Shown here piece by piece: positions 1-11,283 of a stretch of 64,000 nucleotides of DNA. The stretch's first letter is position 1. Each line of letters begins with the position of its first letter. Below the pieces are notes generated by a model. It was not told the DNA's origin. It saw only the letters and a list, made by a program, of their open reading frames with translations, and did no database searches. Source of the stretch: Takakia lepidozioides (lineage: Eukaryota; Streptophyta; Takakiopsida; Takakiales; Takakiaceae); NCBI GenBank assembly GCA_030704615.1, contig CM060732.1:27280001-27344000 (forward strand), read 5' to 3'. The position numbers were made by a program, and so were the translations under genes.

Positions 1-440
1 TGTTCTCCCTGATCCTCCACAGTGTGATGCCTCACCAACCATTCAGGCCATTGCCCCACCAGATCCTCTTCCTGAACCACCTCATCCTCCACAGACACTG
101 CAGTGTCTTTATATTCTATCCCTGGTACCTCCGTCACAGGTGTGGGTATTACATGCACAGCAGGGTTTTCCCTGGACAAGCGCTGCACCTCTGGAACCAC
201 TGATTCCCTTACCAAGGCAGAGTTTTCATAGAGAAGGTCACCGTTCTCAATTTTGGCCACGACCTGCTCTGTAATGGGAATGTCCAACCTTTCTCCGTCC
301 AAAGCAATTGGGGGTGGTGTCACAGCATGTTCTAACTGTGGAACCTCTAAGACAACTGAGTCAACTGGCTGTGGTGGCTGTGGTACCGAATTGACTTCCT
401 CTGTCTCCCATATACTACAGACTTGACGTAAGAATCTTAC
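1..440 (-). other. Open minus-strand frame running off the left edge
   Basis: A minus-strand frame stays open for about 146 codons from the primase exon 3 donor to the window edge. It contains a Pro/Gln-rich stretch followed by an acidic, Val/Glu-rich stretch. It is in the same frame as the second half of primase exon 3 but does not resemble the primase sequence expected next, and the GT at 439-440 is a good donor, so in primase transcripts this is probably intron. It could be an exon of an inserted element or a chance open frame. I recognise no domain. Confidence 0.3.
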
Positions 441-1494
441 ATCAACATTGTAAACAACCCCTATGTCAATCTTGTGAGGGCACTTGTCCTTTATGGCCAC
501 CGCCATCCCAACAGCATCGTGGAAGGACAAGTAACGCATATAGACGTCATGCTCCAAGGTGAACGAGGACTCCCTCCTCCCGAAAAAGAAGGGGGCCACA
601 CCCTCGATGCTTTCCATCTGCAGACCCCACACATGCAAAATTGCAGCCCCTTCTCTCCTGAGGACAATCCATCTCAAATCATTGCTTCAAGTGTAAACGG
701 CTACTAAAAGTCACAGCTCGTAGTTATAACAGCAAAGAAGTGAAAGTACGACTTGTAACAGCTACCGTTCCCTTACTACAATCATCCGGTCCACTTCAAA
801 TTCCTACAGGTCTCTTTATATGTTATAAATAAATAAATAAATAAACTTTGCTAAGTCCAAGGAAAGCTCCAAGAGCTTATACAAAAGAAAACAGGGTACA
901 AGACAGAATGTTGGACATTGAACAATGAGTCCAAACACGGCTACTCTAAGGTAGTAAACAAACAAACAAAGATGACGAACTCCCGAGTCATTGACAAAGA
1001 CCACATTGTTTGGGAATTTACCTTGTCCATATGACAACCACTTGTGCATCTCTGTATAAGGAAACAACCTTCCTGGTAGCACATCAAACACGTGAGCTCA
1101 ATCTACGGGCCTGGAATGCGAAGGTACGAAAACAGACGATTCGCGCATCAATATCAACAATAGCGTCTGAATGAGGTGGCAAAGAGACCTAGCAACTCAA
1201 AATGGCAGACCAGGCAGATCAGACGCATTATGCGTGTACACGCGCTGAATTCATGTAGAGTCGACCGATGAGATTATGCTGATAGACCAGACAAACCAAT
1301 ATGGGAGAAGACATAACTAGGTCCTGCAATTCATACTATCAGGCCCTCCAAGACTTACCATAATAAAGCCGCAGATAGTCAGGGCTAAATCCTTCACACA
1401 GCTGGCGAGTTTCTGCAGTGTCTTTATTTGCATCATCTTTCTCGTCAAATTCCGCGCGGTCCTCATCCATGGGCTCCAGGGGTTGTTCTCCCAT
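441..1494 (-). pseudogene. PRIM1: DNA primase small subunit, 5' exons 1-3 (frameshifted)
   Basis: This encodes the N-terminus of the catalytic small subunit of eukaryotic DNA primase, which makes RNA primers with DNA polymerase alpha in the nucleus. Exon 1 is 1359-1494 (ATG at 1494 in a GACCATGG context, ending in the LRLYYG motif, donor GTAAGT). Exon 2 is 1022-1072 (RLFPYTEMHKWLSYGQ). Exon 3 is 441-617 (DGKHRGC, then GRRESSFTLEHDVYMRY and KIDIGVVYNVD). All introns are GT-AG in phase 1 up to exon 3. These motifs match the family's N-terminus in order; the later catalytic Asp motifs would lie to the left, outside the window. Within exon 3 the frame shifts by one base at a run of five C (minus strand) near 594-598, between the GKHRGC part and the FFGRRE part. 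This is either a disabling indel or an assembly error in a homopolymer. Confidence 0.8.
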
Positions 1495-1499
1495 GGTCC

Positions 1500-2290
1500 T
1501 CGATTCAAGTGAACACAAAAGACTCTAGAGGTGAGGTAAATGAAGGTACATTTTAGCTACCGTCCAATCCCTCCCAGATTGGTGAACAATGTTGTGTACT
1601 CTGCGGCTACATTCATAGCAAACAGCAGACACTAGATTTAGAGACATTCTCAAAATCCTCCTCGGAGCTCTAGTGTAACACACAATGGACCCCTTTCTCA
1701 CAAGCGGACTAAGAAGAAAGGAAGAGCGGCAAGAGAGGATGGAAAAAGTGGGAAATGATTGTACTGGCTGCGCGGGCTTCCTTAGGGATGAGCTCACTAG
1801 ACCCCGCCCATTCATTTACTTTTGGGTTTTAGTACTTCAATGTGCAAAGAAACATTGTTTTTGGGATTTAGGTGGGTGGGCATAGCTTTGTGTAGTCTAG
1901 TGGAGGAGACAATAGCTCCATGAAGAAAAAGCACACAATATTTACAAGTGACATGTTGTCATTTGCAATATATATACATATATATATTTTGTGACGGCGC
2001 TTGTTTGTATAATTACTTCATCTTGGTTATATCATATACTTATTATAAATGACCCACATAATATTGGGGGGTACATGTGTCATGTACATTGTAGAAATGA
2101 AAATTAAATTGTTAAATATTATACGTATTTATAAATGATGCTATATAATCTTTTATATTTCGTTTGTCACGTCCCTGTGATTTTTTATTGAGAACATTGC
2201 ATATACAAAACATTCTAAGTTTTATGAACACAATATTTCAAACATTTATAAGTATTTAAGTACAGAAATGCATTGACTATATATCTATAC
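1500..2290. other. Upstream of primase; no gene seen
   Basis: This is presumably the promoter and 5' flank of the minus-strand primase gene. Short open frames on both strands overlap each other and show no motif. From about 1960 the sequence becomes AT-rich with TATATA runs, leading into the AT-rich repeat. Confidence 0.4.
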
Positions 2291-3210
2291 ATCATCTCTA
2301 AATCATGCAGCCTATGTATAGGTCACTCAGGATATTTTTGAGTTCATACGATACACATAAATGATCAATATAACAATAGGAGGTCCATGTTAGAACTTAG
2401 AATGAATATTGAATTATAAAACGAATCTACATATTAAAATGATATTTGCTATTCATTTTTTCAATTTAATCTCCCAAATCCATGTGTTTTTTTTAAATTT
2501 AAAACAACTTATGCACGACAATGAAAAATATTCTACTTATGAGACTCCAAGCACATAAATGATCAATATAATAATAGAAGGTACATGTAAGAATGAACAG
2601 GGAATTGTGAAATTTTACATGCATTTAAGAAGGCTGTTATAGAATAGATTTTAATTGGATCTGTCACATATTTGTAATTCTTTTTAGTTAAAAATATTTC
2701 ATTGCATATCTGTCAATACAAAAATTCCAAGTATTGCGAACAAACTAGAAAACTATAGAGTATATGTGCACACATGTTATTAGATCCAATTGTTCTTTAT
2801 CACAATTCCTATGCATCCATCCTATGCATAGGTTACTCATAATCTTCTCGAATTCATGGGATACAAATAAATGATCTATATAATAATAATAGCAAATACG
2901 TTTATGAGTTAATATTAAATTATGAAATCTTCTCTGCATTTTAAAATAAATTGTTATTTTTTTATAATCCTGTCTCACACATCCTTGTATTTTTAATTAA
3001 AAATAACTTATTGCAGGACAATGAAAATATTCTACTTATGAGACTCTGTACACATAAATGACATGAAAACACATGTAAGAGTGAACACTGAATTGTGATA
3101 TTTCATATGCATTTAATAAGGCTGTTATAGGATAGATTTTAATTCAATCTCTACCCTTTGTGATTTTTTAATTTGCAATATTTTATTGCATATCTCATAA
3201 TATAAATGTG
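2290..3210. repeat. Decayed AT-rich satellite, about 510-bp higher-order period
   Basis: Two long degenerate units can be aligned. Landmarks recur near 2305 and 2815 (a CCTATG-ATAGGT-ACTCA block), near 2348, 2553 and 2868 (ACATAAATGATC and variants) and near 2520 and 3015 (GACAATGAAAA-TATTCTACTTATGAGACT). Spacing between equivalent landmarks is about 500 bp, with internal half-repeats of about 200 bp. Coding potential is absent. Confidence 0.6.
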
Positions 3211-3350
3211 GGCTTTGACAACATCACCCCATGGACCTCTTTGCTCTTTTGTAGGACTGCTGCAGACTCACAAACGCATTACAAACATGACCTGGTCCAG
3301 CTTCAATCCTTCCTGCATCTATTGCTGATCATAGGTCTCAAAAGCCTCCA

Positions 3351-3488
3351 TCCCGCGCCCTGTTGTGCATGCCCTACAATTATCACGTTCCACAACAAAA
3401 CATCTTGTTTAGCCATATTGTCGAACATGCTCTTCGCATCCTCAAATTTCAATGCTTGAAACATTTGGCATACATTTAAGGCAGTGTT
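3351..3488 (-). pseudogene. PPR-protein gene fragment
   Basis: The minus-strand translation contains one recognisable plant pentatricopeptide repeat segment (ALNVCQMF, then FEDAKSMFDNMAKQDVLLWN and VIIVGHAQQG), the signature of PLS-class PPR proteins that bind organelle RNA. Only about 46 codons are preserved. The reading frame continues upstream into GGCGCC microrepeats and downstream into unrelated sequence, so this is a relic or a captured exon piece. Similar PPR pieces lie inside the CACTA transposon at 53.1-53.8 kb. Confidence 0.65.
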
Positions 3489-3520
3489 CAGGAATGCTCT
3501 CAGGGAAATGTGACGCACCT

Positions 3521-3592
3521 TGTTGGCGCCCCCGTGCCTTACTGGCGCCAATAACCTTGTTGGCGCCAACTGCCTTAGTGGCGCCACCTACA
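3521..3592. repeat. GGCGCC-centred microrepeat
   Basis: Four GGCGCC palindromes recur about every 18-20 bp, each preceded by CTTGTT, CTTACT or CTTAGT (TTGGCGCC, CTGGCGCC, TTGGCGCC, GTGGCGCC). No coding function is evident. Confidence 0.6.
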
Positions 3593-3629
3593 TTGTTTGA
3601 GGGCCATGTCGTCAACAAGTGGTGTGAAC

Positions 3630-3950
3630 AACTAAGTTGATTTGTCGAGGGACGCGGTGGTCATACGGTATTCCTTCGTGTACCAAATGCCCCAGAAATC
3701 AAAGATGAAAACATCTAAGCGTAAAATTGAAGGGTCTAAGAATCTATTAGAGAATATTGGTTGAACAAGTGGGATGAAGACATGGGCATTTGGTATTCCA
3801 ACGCATATGTTTGCCCACAAAATCAACGATGGACAAATCATCTACAACCAGTAAGTGGTTGATTTGTCGAGGGTTGTAGATGATTCGTCGATGGTCGTAG
3901 ATTATTTGTCGAGGGTCGTAGATGATAGTAAAATTGTCGAGCATTTGGTA
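3630..3950. repeat. TTTGTCGAGGGT minisatellite with mirrored flanks
   Basis: Between 3855 and 3945 a unit of about 27 bp (TTTGTCGAGGGTCGTAGATGA and variants) occurs three to four times. A single copy of the TTGATTTGTCGAGGG motif occurs at about 3638. The phrase GCATTTGGTATTCCA occurs at about 3785 and again near 3940. No gene is seen. Confidence 0.55.
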
Positions 3951-4029
3951 TTCCATACAAGAGAACCTGATCTCCGCCGGATCTCTGCTGTAAGGAGTAA
4001 GGACCCTGGACCGGCCCCGGAGTCTAGAC

Positions 4030-4382
4030 CATCCATGTTTTGCTCTTTCAGCAGAGTGACGCTCCTTGTCTGAGGAGCTCACGTCCCCTTTCCTCTCTCT
4101 TCACTTCGCCCTTTCTTCATCAGGCTCCGCAATTCCGTCGTCGCCAACTCCGCCTTCTCGCTCAGGTACCTTGCTGGCCCTGCTTTGGCCTGCGTTGGTG
4201 TGTGTTTGGGAGCGGCGGCGTGGTTCCGAATTTTACTCCCGCATGATTTGCTAATCAGCTTTCGATTTCTGCTTGTATTTGCTCCGCTTTCTTTCTTTCT
4301 TTCTTCCTTGTGGTGTATGAATCTCAAGTTCTCTGTGTTTGGAAAACCAGTGCATTCACTTGTTCAGGGTCAGGTTTTCACC
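4030..4382 (+). promoter_or_regulatory. 5' UTR with leader intron of the kinase-effector gene
   Basis: A pyrimidine-rich leader ends in a donor at 4165 (CTCAG|GTACC). An acceptor at 4367 (TTGTTCAG|GGTCAG) rejoins it 15 bp before an ATG in an ACCATGG context at 4383. Leader introns of this kind are common in plant genes. The upstream promoter boundary cannot be placed. Confidence 0.5.
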
Positions 4383-7300
4383 ATGGTCTCTGTCTACTTC
4401 AAGACGGATACATCTGCACCCGTTAAGATTTTCTGTACCCCTGATGGTAGGATTGATTTCGGTGCACTTGGGAATGAGTTCGGGTTGCGTCCAGATACTA
4501 TCAAATTGGACGGAGGTCGGTTTCCTGAGAGAGACCTCGAGTCAAAACATGCCTGGGAGGAGATCAAGAAGGCCAAGGCCGTCAATCATGCAGGAACGGA
4601 AGACGATCCTTTGATGGTCACTGGTGATGGAGCGTCTACAGGTATATGTTTCTTGGTAGCACTAGTATTATTTTGCATGCGATATTTCTCTTTGAATGTC
4701 AACGGATTTCTGGACTTGCTCCCTGGAAGCTTCCTTCAGTGATTTATTTGAGACGGTTTGAATATGTCGCAGGCCTGAAGGACGCGTTCCTACGAGCTCC
4801 TGCTCCTGCTCCTGGTATGTTTCACTCCTAGCTGCTTTATTGGATAGGTTTTGTAGACTCTTAACTCGTTTATTGGATAGGATTTGTAGACTCTTTGCTA
4901 CTTTATTGGATAGATGTCTTTTTGCTCATTTCTTATTCACGATGATGCTGTGAAATCATCTCTTCTTGCCCTTCTTAACCCGCTGATTCTGCAGGTGAGA
5001 TTTCCTTACTAAAAAGTGGACTAGAAAGTGTTAGCAATTCTTGTTCCTGGGTGGGACATGGTTGTTTGTTATTTAGATGTGGAATTCTGGATGTGCACTC
5101 AGGGTTGCGCTCTCTTGGCAACTAGGTGTGGTGTAAGTTTCTTCGCGTTCACCCATCAGGGTGTCAGCTAGTGCGTCACGGGATGCAATTGTCGCATGTT
5201 GATGTCCAATCCAGCACCTTGGACATTTTTTTTTGTCATTTCAGTGCATGGTCCACTATGTTGATATCTTGTTTTGTTTTTACAAGCACCTGATCCTTGT
5301 GGTGGTCTGAGTTTCTTAGGGCTCTGCGGCCTGAGTTTGCTGATAGTGAGGTTCAAGTACTTAGAGTTTGTCGTCACCAGATCATTTGCTCCTTTTGAAG
5401 AGGAAATGATAATATTAGTTATGACTTCAGAATCCTTGGTTATTATTTGTATGTGGAATTCTGGTGCCGACACACTCGTTTTGGAGTAAGGGTTTTCGCA
5501 AGGATTATATGCATTGCACTGCTTCTTGGAAATGTCTGGCCGTGAACCTTTGTGGGCACTTTTCGTGCGAGGCAAGCCCTTCTGAATCTCTTGAAGCGCA
5601 GTGGTCGGTCAGATTGCGGCAGATGATGGCAGGTTTAAAGTGTTGTGTGGCCTGAAACCCTAACTCTAAGCTGTCATTTTGGTAGTTCACTTGTGAGTGA
5701 TTGCCGTCCTTGCATCCACTTCTATTTTTATTGTGAGGGAGAGGGAGTCTTCCTTTGTGTCTCTGGAGCTCTCTTGGATATTTTGCATCCATAACCATAA
5801 CCGGAACAGTTTTGGACGTTCTCAATGGCATCCCAAGAGTATGTACAGGGTTAGGGTTTCAAATCTTCATCTGATTTTTGTGACGTCTCTTGCTTCTTGG
5901 TTGAACGGTGTTGTGTCTGTCTTCGCAGCTTACTTTCTGTGTGGGATTGTTGGTTATGGAAACCATGGTTGTGGTTTAGGGTGTCAGATAGTGCGTCAAG
6001 GAGGGAGTCTGGTGAGTGTAAATTTGTAGGGTTTGCTACCAATGTGTGAAGAATGAGTTTCTGTTCTCTCCAGTACTTTGATGCATGTGACCTGCGAATC
6101 AGTAGTGTTGTTCAAACCTTTACGATTTCTTGAGTACCATCTTCAGAGGATAGAAAGCTCTAGCCGAAATTGTGCGCATGTTTTGAGCCGTTAATTGGTC
6201 GATGACAGAATGTGGTTGTTGGTGACTTATGTGAGTTAACCAAAACCGCCTTGGCTGCAGAACCTTCTCTGACAGTGTTCACCCATTAGCTAGGGTGTCA
6301 GATAGTGCGTCATGGAGAGAGTCTGGTGAATGTCGATGGGCTGCCTAGGGCAGTCTGAGCCCGTTTGTGTTTATGTCTGCAATTCTGATGATAGGCAGGC
6401 ACATTTGAATTCTTGCAAGACAATTGGGCAGTTGATTGTTGAACCCGCTGCAGTTGCTGATTTGTTCAATGATTCGTTCAATGCGTAGCTTGGAGTCAAG
6501 TGTTTGCAATTTTTTTGGTTTCTTGGCTGCGTTGTGCCCTCAGGGTTTCAACAGCTTCTCCCAATCCCGTGTGTGATCCTGTGTACAGTTGATACACGCA
6601 GTTTATTCATTCGATAGATCCATGTTAACAAGTAAAGTATGAGGAGGGTCCTTTGAAAGACACGGTTGTTTGTTATTTATATGTGGAATTCTGGTTGTGC
6701 ACTACATGATAGATGCAACTCAACAACATGGGTTGGCTGTTGTGGGGATACTTCTCAAAGCTTTTGAGCACCTACAGCAGATGGCAGGGTTTTGCTTTTC
6801 TTTCTGCTTTTGTTGCTTTTCTTTGTTTTTCTGTCTTGAGTTCGAGTAGTTTAAGCAGTCAATGAACACAAGGTCAGGTGCTTAAGGTTTGCAAATTATT
6901 TATTTATTCCGTAGGATGGAATCTACTCAGATTTCAAGATTGGATTGGATTGGATTGTAAGGAATCTCTGCATTTCAGTAAGGTCTGTGATTGACCCTCG
7001 TGCTTTTCTATACCTTCTCTCTTGCTTTTGTTGCTTTTCTTTGTTTTTCTGTCTTGAGTTCGAGTAGTGCAAGCAGTCAATGAACAGAAGGTCAAGTGCT
7101 TAGGGTTTGCAAATAATTTGTTTATTCCATAGGCTGGAATCTGCTCAGATTCAAGATAGAACAACAATAGAACAATAGTGGAAAGAAAAGGGACAATTCT
7201 TCATGATTAGTTTGGGTTTTGGGTTTAGGGTTTAGGGTGGAAGGGACAATGATTAGCTAGAGTAACGAGTTGCCTTGTGGTGGTTTGAGATTCTTAGGGT

Positions 7301-8925
7301 CCTGTGGCCTGAGTTTGCTGATAGTGAGGGGTTCGTTTGTCACCGGATCGTGGTAACTTCTGCCTTGATATTCTTGTAGTTGGACCGTCATTTTGGTCGT
7401 TCACTTGTGAGTGCTTGCCGTCCTTGCATCCACTTCTATTGTTATTCTGAGTCATTTTGTTGCTGTTGTTTGTGATACATCTCAAGCAGGTTACCGCAAA
7501 GATCGTTCCGAAGCTTGGATTAGGTACATGCTGCTCCCACAGCTACCTGAGCTCCCCCAAAATAAGGCCGGTCTTGAAAAGGTATTGTTCCCTGAGCAGC
7601 ATCGGAAGCTTCCTGTAACGCCGCAGACCTACGAGTATGTATCAGCAACAATGCCCGAGTTGGCGGCGAATGTTTTAATCGAGACAGATGGTTCAAGACT
7701 TCCTTGTTTAGTGGGAGCCTTCCTATCGCGCAAACTTGAGGAGATAGTCACCGAGATACAAACATCGTTCCTCGTTGCATGCGGCGGGTTGCAAGAGTTC
7801 TTTGGCGTTTTCAAGCAATATGTGGCCGGTTTTAAGGTCACGTTTTCATTCAATTCTACTGACAGGGCGCGGTACAGTTTCTCCCAAACTACTGCACACA
7901 GGACAAGGCCTGATACGATTGGCATAGCCTTTGGATGCACCTTCCTAGTAGGTGAAGACAAGGTTGGCAACTTGCATGCAGCTGAAGGCGATCTTCGTTC
8001 TAAGATGAGGTCGCTTAATCCGATGTTTTATGGGGAATTGAAATTTATTCTAGGCTACATAGCAGCAGGCACTGAATTTCAGTGGGTGTATATCGGCAGG
8101 AGAGGTCCAAAGGAGTTGTATCCAGTGGGTCGACGTCTTAACCTATCAGATATTTCTGATCGCTGCCATTTTTTACTCAGCGTAGGCTATGCCTTCCAGC
8201 TAATGAAGAAAATGCATGACTCTGTTCCGGTAGTCCCAGGTCGCCGTGCCATGTTTTCTATGGAAAAGTCACCGGATGGAAGGAGGAGTATTTACTTTTA
8301 TGATGACAAAGTGGCGAAGCACATTAGAGACTTTTCTAGTTATAGTGCTGACCAGGGGACGGATATTACCGTGATAAAGAGGGCTTATGTTGCTGCGAGA
8401 ACATGTAAGTTTCTGCCGCAGATGGTGGCATTGCCTGTCGAAACTGCTCATGGATCCTACAGAGTTGAGTTTGGTCCTCTTGGATACCAATGCAGATTGG
8501 AGTCTGAAGAGGAATGCAGGTGGATGGCTCAGTGTGTCTGCCGAGCCTTATGTATCCTCCACAGTGCGGGCCTGGTGCACAGGGATATCCGACTCCCAAA
8601 TATTGTGCGCCTTTCAGATACAGATTTCATGCTCATCGACCTCGAATCTGTAGCAGATTTTCCTTTCAAATTGTTTGATGGATTTCAGCCTTTCTCAGCC
8701 TGGTCTCCGGAGATGTGTGAGGGCAACCAGTATACGCCCTTTTCAGACATGTATAGTGTTGGCAAACTCCTGGATGAGTATATCCCCGTTGCAAGGACAG
8801 CACATGCTGAAGATTTTATAAGGAAGCTCACTGACAAACAACTCAGTTCATTACAGGCATTACAACATCCTTGGCTATCAGAGCTCATGCTGTGGGTTTA
8901 TCCTAATTCATCTCTCATTTTGTGA
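4383..8925 (+). CDS. Nuclease-like plus kinase-like protein, Crinkler/RHS-effector type
   Basis: Proposed exons are 4383-4641, 4773-4814 and 7490-8925; all coding junctions are GT-AG in phase 1 and give about 578 residues. The first 100 residues are a small beta-rich-looking header ending in an Ala-Pro linker; I do not recognise it. The last exon has a PD-(D/E)xK-like signature (RPD at 7906-7914, GEDK at 7951-7962) and then an atypical protein-kinase domain: HRD at 8578-8586 followed by an Asn, DLE in place of DFG at 8638-8646, a SPE motif, and a DMYSVGK helix. Nuclease-like plus kinase-like C-termini behind a variable header are known from Crinkler-type proteins; assignment here is by motif only. 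Substrate and location are unknown. The whole 3' half is duplicated at 34.1-35.6 kb. The intron is filled with a locally repeated sequence. Confidence 0.6.
4930..5003 (+). pseudogene. Relic of an alternative header exon inside the intron
   Basis: The stretch reading DDAVKSSLLALLNPLILQ and ending at a CTGCAG|GTGAG donor aligns with the end of the header exon at 21837-22008 (minus strand). The homology runs on across the donor into the intron (AAAGTG/AATGG then AGAAAGTGTTAGCAATTC). Relative to that exon one base is missing, which shifts the frame. It suggests this locus once used the other header type. Confidence 0.5.
5240..7489 (+). repeat. Intronic repeat family, copy I
   Basis: This fills the large intron of the kinase-effector gene. 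Blocks in it recur in direct orientation at 28.9-34.1 kb and inverted at 19.55-21.8 kb, mostly over 95% identical by eye. Recognisable blocks are a GGTGGTCTGAGTTTCTTAGG block, a TTGCGGCAGATGATGGCAGG block, a CTTGCTTCTTGGTTGAACGG block and a TAGGGTGTCAGATAGTGCGTCA block. The open frames inside (for example 5697-6029) are carried by every copy and also run antisense; I see no coding constraint or protein motif. A short TTTAGGG stretch lies at 7205-7238. Confidence 0.7.
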
Positions 8926-10730
8926 CCTTGATGTTTGCTGATGTTTGCTGATGTTTGTGCAAGTTGGTAAAACCTTGTCCTTAGTTGCTACATGTTTGAG
9001 GCTCAGCTCTTAAATCTGCAATTGGATTCTCTTTAACCTATATTCTCTGATTGACCTTTTGTACACTGTTTTATGGCACCTCCAGTTTTTCACATAATTC
9101 TAGATGATCTAATCAAATAGACTAAAAAGAATGAGAGGTAATTGTTGCTGGCCAAATGAGAGGGAATCCCAGAAAACTGGAGCTGTTGGAATTCATTCTG
9201 ATTGCACTGTAATTCTTGGTAAAAGGCGAAAGAGTTGTCTGCTCTGAGCTGGGCATCCCGCTTATTTGGTCTGCGGTTCTTGCTTAAGCTTGTAGCAAAG
9301 TGGTTGTCTAATATGTTGGATGTGTCGTTTGCAGGAGTTTTGACTAGAGGCGGTGGAAGCGACTGTTGATGCACTTGCTGCTGTGCACTTTTTCATGGGG
9401 ACATTCGATGCCCTAATATCTTGGTTGATTTTAGGGGGCATTAAGGTGTTTGTTTGATCGATTTTGGTATTTCACGACCCATCACCAGTACTGAAGATCG
9501 CAAGAGGGAGTGTGTGCAACTGGAAGTCATGTTGGAACATGTGCAGAAACTCGGCGATCTTGCTCATAGGGAGGGCATCCCTGCTGGGCGTGTACACTGA
9601 ATATTGATATGTGCAGAATGTTGCTACGAAGAACTTAGTTCTTGGAGACAAGTGTTGCTGGTTTTATTTTTGGAAACCCATGAACCTCATTCTGCTATCA
9701 TGTACTCTAGGAGAATGAACCAGAGATTCTTGTACCCAGAGTGTATAGAGGTTTTTTTGGTCAAGGTCCAATAGATCTGTACAGTGACAGCACTGTTTTT
9801 CTTAATGTTTAGGAGATGTCTTTGTTGGCCTTACTGGATTTTTTGGACTCTGCAGATAGCCTTGGCCATGACAGCCTCAGTTAGTGACTCCATGATTTCA
9901 AATTCGAGTCAGCAATCCCTTGATGCACTCTTATCTTGTTCTCCGGCACGTCGTGTTGAATGTTGCCATTGAGGCAGGATTTGACCTCCGCAACTGCATA
10001 GGTGGTTTCACCAATTCTGAGAACATCCCTGTTTCTGAGCTTCCCGTGTAATCGTGATTCCATGTTGAACTCACAGTTCACTCTTCAAGCTTAGCTTTCC
10101 ATCAGATAACGCAGATGTGATAAAGACAAAACTAAAACTTCCGTTTCAGTTTTCGCTCGAGTAAACAAGATATTCATTTTTGTTGATGTGTCATTATTAT
10201 TCCTCGGAACAAAACAAGAAAAGAGAAAGGCACTTCATTGTATATGAAACCAGAGGCTGTTTACAGAGCAGTACTTTTCAATTTGACAACAACGCTGTTT
10301 CATGCTATAAATTTCAAATGCTAAAACTTTCACTAAGTTTACGAAAAACAAAGATATTGCTTCAATGCTGAATCAAAATGGGGGGTTTAGGGTGAAGTGC
10401 CCTAAACCCTAAAACTTTTGAGGACTCGGGTGGTTTGTTTAGATTAAAATCTTTAATGAATCAGAACACGATTTCTTGAAACTCTAACTAGGAGGAACTA
10501 ACAAGCCAACCCCTACAAGTGTCTACTTAAAGGTAATCCATCAGTCGCACCAAACAAGATAATATTTGTAAAGGACACTCTGAGAGATAGCCCTCTGAAC
10601 TCACAAATTTGAACCCCAAAGTTCAAGGCATGTGGAGAGGTTCAGAAGTTTATTGCATGTATTAACCATGCTAAGTATAAGCAACAGTAGAATGATACAA
10701 TTTCTATAATTGACCTTACAAATTTTAGGC
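7244..10730 (+). repeat. Segmental duplication, copy 1
   Basis: This segment, covering the end of the intron, the kinase exon and about 1.8 kb of 3' flank, recurs at 33878-37358 with very few substitutions. The 1436-bp exon has no length change between copies. The right boundary is at the shared TTTTAGGCTT, after which the copies diverge completely. Confidence 0.9.
8926..10730. other. 3' flank of the kinase gene; one weak ORF
   Basis: No clear gene. A 66-codon minus-strand frame at 9881-10081, starting MNCEFNMESRLHGK, has plausible codon use and is intact in the duplicate at 36514-36714, but the duplication is so recent that this is not evidence of constraint. The flank contains CCCTAAACCCTAAA at about 10399. 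Confidence 0.35.
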
Positions 10731-10734
10731 TTGC

Positions 10735-11130
10735 GGCACCGCATTCCATTGTCCAATACAAAATTTTGATGACGGACATGGAAATGCAGTGCCGCATTTC
10801 CAGAACAAACATCGTTGATTGTCCAATTCCAGACCCGTCGACGGAAATGCGGCACCGCATTCCATTGTCCAATAAGAAAATTTGATGACGGACATGGAAA
10901 TGTGGTGCCGCATTTCCAGAACGGACATGGACTTGCATTGACGATTGGACATGCTTGGACAATTCAAGGTCCAATATGGAAATGCGGTGCCGCATTTCCA
11001 ATTCGAAGTATGATAATGCCATGTCAAGAAATGAAATGCGGTACAACATTTCCGTTTCGACCACAACGGAGGAAAGGGAGCTGCCAGAAATCGCTGCATG
11101 GAGAAAAATGAAATGCGGTGCCGCATTTCC
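10735..11130. repeat. Hairpin repeats around TGCGGTGCCGCA
   Basis: The block GGAAATGC(A/G)G(T/C)(G/A)CCGCATT(T/C)CC, a near-perfect palindrome, occurs about seven times (near 10740, 10780, 10845, 10895, 10980, 11035 and 11113). It is separated by CATTGTCCAAT or GACGGACATGG spacers of about 60-70 bp. Strongly overlapping open frames on both strands follow from the symmetry and are not genes. Confidence 0.75.
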
Positions 11131-11283
11131 GAGCTTTTCCTTTTACTCATACATGGATTTCCTTCACCTCAGGACTCTGATATCGCTGACTCTGGTATAT
11201 TCATGTGGACAGACACATTGTACAAATGAGACCACAAATTGTAAACAATGGGCCAATTACAGCATTTCTTGAACACAATGAAA

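Noticed and set aside
5697-6029. 110-codon frame in the intron repeat, also at 20643, 31334 and 32044
   Set aside because: It recurs only because the repeat recurs; copies differ by truncating changes and the frame crosses the blocks at random.
9881-10081. 66-codon minus-strand gene conserved between the segmental duplicates
   Set aside because: The duplication is too recent for conservation to mean anything; kept only as a weak note.
10642-11150. Long minus-strand frames of 140-141 codons
   Set aside because: They coincide with the palindromic TGCGGTGCCGCA repeat and occur in two frames with the same repeated peptide, so they are repeat artefacts.
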